The notes beneath the pieces were generated by a model, which was not told the origin of the DNA, ran no database searches, and saw only the letters and a list, made by a program, of their open reading frames with translations. The position numbers were made by a program, and so were the translations under genes. A stretch of 64,000 nt of DNA, from positions 1,798,001 through 1,862,000 of the forward strand of contig CAWIKR010000002.1 in the NCBI GenBank assembly GCA_963836775.1, given 5' to 3'. Positions 60,501 to 64,000 of the stretch are shown in pieces. The first letter of the stretch is position 1. Every line of letters begins with the position of its first letter. Source of the stretch: DASQPR01 sp963836775 (GTDB lineage: Bacteria; Actinomycetota; Actinomycetes; Mycobacteriales; Micromonosporaceae).

Positions 60501-61421
60501 TCAGCCGGCGCTGACCAGACGCGTACGCGGACCCGCCCGGAGCACGCCGGACGGCAGCTCACGACCCACGATGCGCTGCGCCATCTCGGCCGCCTCGACC
60601 AGGCGATCGAGGTCGATGCCGGTCCGCATGCCCATGTCCTCGAGCATGTGGACGACTTCCTCAGTGGCCACGTTGCCGGTGGCGCCTGGAGCATACGGGC
60701 AGCCGCCAAGGCCGCCGACGCTCGCGTCGAACTCGCGGACACCCAGCTCCAGCGCGGTCAGGATGTTGGCCAGGCCGGTGCCCCGGGTGTTGTGGAAATG
60801 GGCCAGGATCGGCACCTCCGGGTGGCTGGCCCGGATCGGTCCGAGCACGGCACTGACCCGCCGCGGCGTGCCCATGCCGGTGGTATCGCCGAAGGCGATC
60901 CGGTCGGCTCCGTCGGCGAGCACCCGATCCGCGATCGCGGCCACCCGCGCCGGGTCGATGTCGCCCTCGTACGGGCATCCGAAGCTGGTCGCAACGATCA
61001 CCTCGACGCTGGCACCGGCATCGTGCAGCATCGCGATCAGCTCCCGAATGTCGTCCAGCGACTCTTCGGTGGAGCGGTTCACGTTCTTCCGGTTGTGGGT
61101 GTCGCTCGCCGACACCACCACCTCGATCTCCCGGAACCCGGCCGCGAGCGCGCGCTCGGCGCCGCGCGAGTTGGGCACCAGTGCGGAATAGCGCACGCCC
61201 TCGACATGCTTGGCCCGGGACCAGACCTCGTCGGCGTCGGCCATCTGCGGGATCGCCTTGGGATGCACGAAGGACACCGCTTCGATCCGGCGTACGCCGG
61301 TCTGCGAAAGGGCGTCGAGCAGCTCCACCTTGGCGTCGGTCGGCACCGGCGCCTCGTTTTGCAACCCGTCACGCGGTCCGACCTCGCGGATCGAGACGTC
61401 GATGCCGTCAGCGGTGTCCAT
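60501..61421 (-). CDS. hmgL: Hydroxymethylglutaryl-CoA lyase
   Basis: 306 aa. DRE-TIM family: IREVGPRDGLQNEAPVPTDAKV, ALVPNSRGAERAL, SASDTHNRKNVNRSTEES, CPYEGDIDP, FGDTTGMGTP, LAHFHNTRGTGLAN and the lyase signature SVGGLGGCPYAPGATGNVATEEVVHMLE with the catalytic Cys. Cleaves HMG-CoA to acetoacetate and acetyl-CoA, the last step of leucine breakdown. Starts 27 bp after the biotin carboxylase gene. The 142-bp gap to its left carries GCCGCCCGAA direct repeats. Confidence 0.96.
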   Translation of the reverse strand: MDTADGIDVSIREVGPRDGLQNEAPVPTDAKVELLDALSQTGVRRIEAVSFVHPKAIPQMADADEVWSRAKHVEGVRYSALVPNSRGAERALAAGFREIEVVVSASDTHNRKNVNRSTEESLDDIRELIAMLHDAGASVEVIVATSFGCPYEGDIDPARVAAIADRVLADGADRIAFGDTTGMGTPRRVSAVLGPIRASHPEVPILAHFHNTRGTGLANILTALELGVREFDASVGGLGGCPYAPGATGNVATEEVVHMLEDMGMRTGIDLDRLVEAAEMAQRIVGRELPSGVLRAGPRTRLVSAG

Positions 61422-61448
61422 AAGACCTCGTTCCTGTTCCGGCGCCGG

Positions 61449-62792
61449 TCACTTGGCGCGCATCCGCGAGACGATGCCGGTGTCGTAGTCACCAGAGACG
61501 AACTCCGGATTGGTCAGCACCTCGCCAAAGAACGGCAGATTGCACTTCGGTCCGACGATCTCGAACTCGGCGGCGGCTTTGGCGGCCCGCTCGATCGCGG
61601 TCGGCCGGTCCGGGCCGAAGACGATCAGCTTGGCCATGAGCGAGTCATAGTTCGGCGTGACCGTGTTACCGGCCGCGTAACCGGAGTCGACGCGTACGCC
61701 ATCGCCATCCGGCTCGACCCAGACGGAGATCGCGCCGGGCCCGGGCAGGAACCGCTTCGGATCCTCGGCGTTGACCCGCAGCTCGATCGCGTGCCCGCGA
61801 GGGGCGACCGCCGTCACGTCGAAATTGGGTCCCAGGCCACTGGCCACCCGCAGCTGCTCCTCGACCAGATCGACGCCGTAGACCAGCTCGGTGATCGGGT
61901 GCTCGACCTGGAGGCGGGTGTTCATCTCCAGGAAGAAGAAGTCGCCGGTGATCGGGTCCAGCAGGCACTCCACAGTGCCGGCGTTGCGGTAGCCGACGGC
62001 CTCTCCGGCCCGGACCGCGGCGGCGCACAGCCGGGCCCGCAGATCCGCGTCGACGGCGGGTGAAGGCGTCTCTTCGAGCACCTTCTGGTTGCGGCGCTGC
62101 ACCGAGCACTCGCGCTCGCCGAGCGCCACCACTCGACCGTCGGCCAAACCGAGGATCTGCACCTCGATGTGGCGGACCCGAGGGAAGTAGCGCTCGATCA
62201 GCACCGCGCCGTCGCCGAACATCCGCGCCGCGAAGGCGGTCACCTTCTCGAACTCGACCCGCAGGCCCGGCTCGTCGAACGCGGCTGCCATGCCCATGCC
62301 GCCACCACCGGCCGCGGCCTTCACCATCACCGGATAGCCGATCCGGGCTGCCTCCGCGACCGCCGCCTCAACGGTCGCGGCCGGGTCGGTGGTGCCGGGC
62401 GCGACCGGCACGCCGGCGGCGGCCATCAGGTTCCGAGCGTTGATCTTGTCGCCCATGGCGGTGATCGCGTCCGGTCCGGGCCCGACCCAGATCAGTCCGG
62501 CGGCCTCGACCGCACGGGCGAACTCGGCATTCTCGGACAGGAAGCCGTAGCCCGGGTGGATCGCCTCGGCCCCGGTGGACTTCGCCGCGGCCAGGATCGC
62601 CTCGGTGTTGCGGTAGGACTGAGCCGGGCTGGCCGGCCCGATCAGGACCGCTTCCGTCGCTTCCCGGACGAATGGCAGGTCGGCGTCCGCCTCGGAATAG
62701 ACCGCGATGCTCCGGATCCCGAGCCGGTTGGCGGTTCGGATGACCCGGCGGGCGATCTCGCCCCGGTTCGCAACGAGCAGCGAGCCGATCAT
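61449..62792 (-). CDS. Biotin carboxylase subunit lacking a biotin carrier domain
   Basis: 447 aa from ATG 62792 with GGAGGG 8 nt upstream. ATP-grasp biotin carboxylase complete: SLLVANRGEIARRVIRTANRLG, ATEAVLIGPASPAQSYRN, IHPGYGFLSENAEF, VMVKAAAGGGGMGM, ERECSVQRRNQKVLEETPSP and FLEMNTRLQVEHPITELVYGVDLVEEQLRVA. Methylcrotonyl-CoA carboxylase alpha subunits normally continue about 200 residues to a biotinylated M-K-M site; here the protein stops after IVSRMRAK and HMG-CoA lyase begins 27 bp on. A separate carrier protein is required. Operator 62824-62847 precedes it. Confidence 0.94.
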   Translation of the reverse strand: MIGSLLVANRGEIARRVIRTANRLGIRSIAVYSEADADLPFVREATEAVLIGPASPAQSYRNTEAILAAAKSTGAEAIHPGYGFLSENAEFARAVEAAGLIWVGPGPDAITAMGDKINARNLMAAAGVPVAPGTTDPAATVEAAVAEAARIGYPVMVKAAAGGGGMGMAAAFDEPGLRVEFEKVTAFAARMFGDGAVLIERYFPRVRHIEVQILGLADGRVVALGERECSVQRRNQKVLEETPSPAVDADLRARLCAAAVRAGEAVGYRNAGTVECLLDPITGDFFFLEMNTRLQVEHPITELVYGVDLVEEQLRVASGLGPNFDVTAVAPRGHAIELRVNAEDPKRFLPGPGAISVWVEPDGDGVRVDSGYAAGNTVTPNYDSLMAKLIVFGPDRPTAIERAAKAAAEFEIVGPKCNLPFFGEVLTNPEFVSGDYDTGIVSRMRAK

Positions 62793-62823
62793 CAGCGGTC
62801 CCTCCATGCGGTCACCAGCGGCG

Positions 62824-62847
62824 CTTGCTTAACGATCGTTAGGCAAG
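62824..62847. promoter_or_regulatory. 24-bp TetR-type operator upstream of the biotin carboxylase gene
   Basis: CTTGCTT-AACGATCGTT-AGGCAAG is symmetric at all but one pair. The core and right flank match 55371-55384. It lies between the tetR stop and the biotin carboxylase start. Confidence 0.8.
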
Positions 62848-62857
62848 GTCTCCCGCG

Positions 62858-63466
62858 TCAGGCTACCGCGTCTCGGACCCGTCCTTGTAGCGCGGCCAGC
62901 GCGGCGGCGCGGAGCAGCTCCTCGCGGCGGTCGCGATCGACGTCGCCGCCGTGGAACGGAGTTGAGTTCATCAGGCCGAAGGCCGCATGGGCCAGCACCC
63001 GGGCCTCGTCGGTGCCGAGTTCCGGCCGGAGCGACAGCAGCGTCTGCACCCACACTTCTACATAGAGGCGCTGCAACCGCCGGATGGTGCGCCGCGGCTC
63101 GGCCGGCAGGCGATCCAGCTCGTGCAGGTGCAGGGCGATGACGGCGGGATTGTCCAGAGCAAAGGCGACGTGGAAGTCGACCAGCGAGTGCAGCAGCCCG
63201 ACCGGGTCATCGACGTGGTCCTGGGCGCGCTCGATGCCACCGGCGAGCAGACCCTCGCTGACTGGGTTCAGGCAGGCGATCAACATCGCTTCCTTGCCGG
63301 CGAAGTGGTGATAGAGCGCCGGCCCGGTGACGCCGGCGGCCGCACCGATGTCGTCCATCGACACACCGTGATATCCACGCGTGGCGAATAACGCGACCGC
63401 AATCTCCAAGATCTCGTCTCGGCGGGTGCGGCGCTTGGTGGACCTGGTGCGCTGCTCGACCGTCAT
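62858..63466 (-). CDS. TetR/AcrR-family regulator of the carboxylase locus
   Basis: 202 aa. Helix-turn-helix: RRDEILEIAVALFATRGYHGVSMDDIGAAAGVTGPALYHHFAGKEAML. The C-terminal ligand domain resembles regulators of acyl-CoA metabolism (PAVIALHLHELDRLPAEPRRTIRRLQRLYVEVW). It lies directly upstream of the biotin carboxylase gene and probably binds the AACGATCGTT sites at 55371 and 62831, releasing them on binding an acyl-CoA. A different palindrome, CCAGGATTCCTGG (63480-63492), precedes its own start. Confidence 0.93.
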   Translation of the reverse strand: MTVEQRTRSTKRRTRRDEILEIAVALFATRGYHGVSMDDIGAAAGVTGPALYHHFAGKEAMLIACLNPVSEGLLAGGIERAQDHVDDPVGLLHSLVDFHVAFALDNPAVIALHLHELDRLPAEPRRTIRRLQRLYVEVWVQTLLSLRPELGTDEARVLAHAAFGLMNSTPFHGGDVDRDRREELLRAAALAALQGRVRDAVA

Positions 63467-63515
63467 CGCGCCAGCCTATCCAGGATTCCTGGCAAGCCAA
63501 TGGCCCAAAGGTCGA

Positions 63516-64000
63516 CTACTCCTCGATTCCGTATAGTTTTCGCAGCTCATTGGCCTCCTGGCCGCGCTCGGCACGGTCCAGTAGGTGAGCCAGCACACCG
63601 GCGGCGAATCGAGACGCCTTGCGGTCACCCAAGTCGGAGAGCGCAGCCGGAGCGTTCGCGGACCGGATCAGAGCCGCGTCCACATCGCCTCGCTGGGCCA
63701 GGATCCGCGCGCCCTCGCAGGCGAGCATGGCCCGCTCCCAGGCGACCTCATCGGAGGCCGGAAGGGCCAGGGCGGCGAGGTCCGCGGCGGCCAGCGCCTC
63801 CACCGCCGGGTCGATCTTCTCGGCCCACATCAGCGACATCGCGGTACGCCGGCGCGACCGGCACGCCTCGAGCGGCAGTTCCGCCTCGGAGTACGCGCTG
63901 GCCGCAGCGGCGTACCGGCCGGCTGCCTCGGCATCTCGGTCCAGTCCATCGAGCAGGTCGCCCATCTGCTCGTTCATCTCGCCGACGAGTGCCTGGCTGC
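63516..64000 (-). CDS. TPR-like protein, C-terminal part (runs off the window)
   Basis: The frame is open to the window edge; an internal ATG at 63977 is not necessarily the start. At least 160 residues visible, all helical TPR-like: AEAAGRYAAAASAYSEAELPLEACRSRRRTAM, WERAMLACEGARILAQRGDVDAALIRSANAPAAL, and the end RAERGQEANELRKLYGIEE. Probably the end of a longer tetratricopeptide protein. Just upstream of and co-directional with tetR. Confidence 0.7.
   Translation of the reverse strand, partial: SQALVGEMNEQMGDLLDGLDRDAEAAGRYAAAASAYSEAELPLEACRSRRRTAMSLMWAEKIDPAVEALAAADLAALALPASDEVAWERAMLACEGARILAQRGDVDAALIRSANAPAALSDLGDRKASRFAAGVLAHLLDRAERGQEANELRKLYGIEE

Overview
The window is a single high-GC chromosomal segment from a filamentous-type actinobacterium. 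The evidence is: many GTG starts, Shine-Dalgarno-led operons, an XRE/DUF397 (WhiJ-type) pair, a PknA/PknB/PstP/FhaA/FhaB signalling cluster, c-di-AMP riboswitches ahead of NlpC/P60 hydrolases, and CrgA. A small protein at 45.1 kb recalls one I associate with Micromonosporaceae, so Micromonosporales or a near relative is my best guess; the genus cannot be read from the sequence. The crgA-to-fhaA block has the order found beside oriC in mycobacteria, so the origin is probably not far away.

Layout. 0-4.4 kb: ArsR-like regulator, O-methyltransferase, SpoIIE-type phosphatase, S10 serine carboxypeptidase. 4.4-8.4 kb: an intact tRNA-Gly(CCC) followed by two further copies of its 3' end, bracketing a membrane protein gene and then a pyrF-like gene, a 5'-damaged GlcG/HbpS gene and a formaldehyde dehydrogenase. 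This looks like scars of integration or duplication at a tRNA. 8.5-18.5 kb: accessory genes (two MFS exporters, DinB, VOC, MOSC, LysE, dCTP deaminase and others) plus a 51-aa gene behind an array of TGACGTCA palindromes. 18.7-21.5 kb: two secreted NlpC/P60 hydrolases, each with a c-di-AMP riboswitch. 21.7-26.2 kb: a CNNM/CorC pair and a membrane Fe-S oxidoreductase.

26.4-38.3 kb: the growth and division core: crgA, DUF881, class E sortase, a small membrane protein and pabA/trpG on one side, then fhaA-fhaB-pstP-rodA-pbpA-pknA-pknB as one minus-strand operon. These build and regulate the wall through Ser/Thr phosphorylation and FHA reading. 38.6-45.4 kb: tRNA-Leu(CAG), a sugar epimerase/WecG glycosyltransferase pair, a palindrome-rich intergenic repeat, a methyltransferase, adenosine deaminase and the XRE/DUF397 pair. 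45.5-52.4 kb: secreted and PASTA membrane proteins, a glutamate-cysteine ligase-like enzyme, and a YceI/MarR divergon.

52.5-63.5 kb: a leucine/isovalerate-type catabolic locus (acyl-CoA dehydrogenase, carboxyltransferase, biotin carboxylase, HMG-CoA lyase, TetR) interrupted by an oppositely oriented DUF4331-TPR-NicO trio. Both halves carry the same AACGATCGTT operator.

Most unusual observations: (1) two copies, 23 kb apart, of a 113-bp element that starts exactly at the stop codon of a minus-strand gene and folds into a hairpin with four compensatory base-pair changes; (2) 11-residue repeats of the form acidic-Thr-x-x-Ile/Leu/Val in the cytoplasmic tails of the sortase and a PASTA protein, echoed in the PknB juxtamembrane segment, next to two FHA-domain genes; (3) the tripled tRNA-Gly 3' end with a divergent OMP decarboxylase-like gene; (4) the TGACGTCA array.
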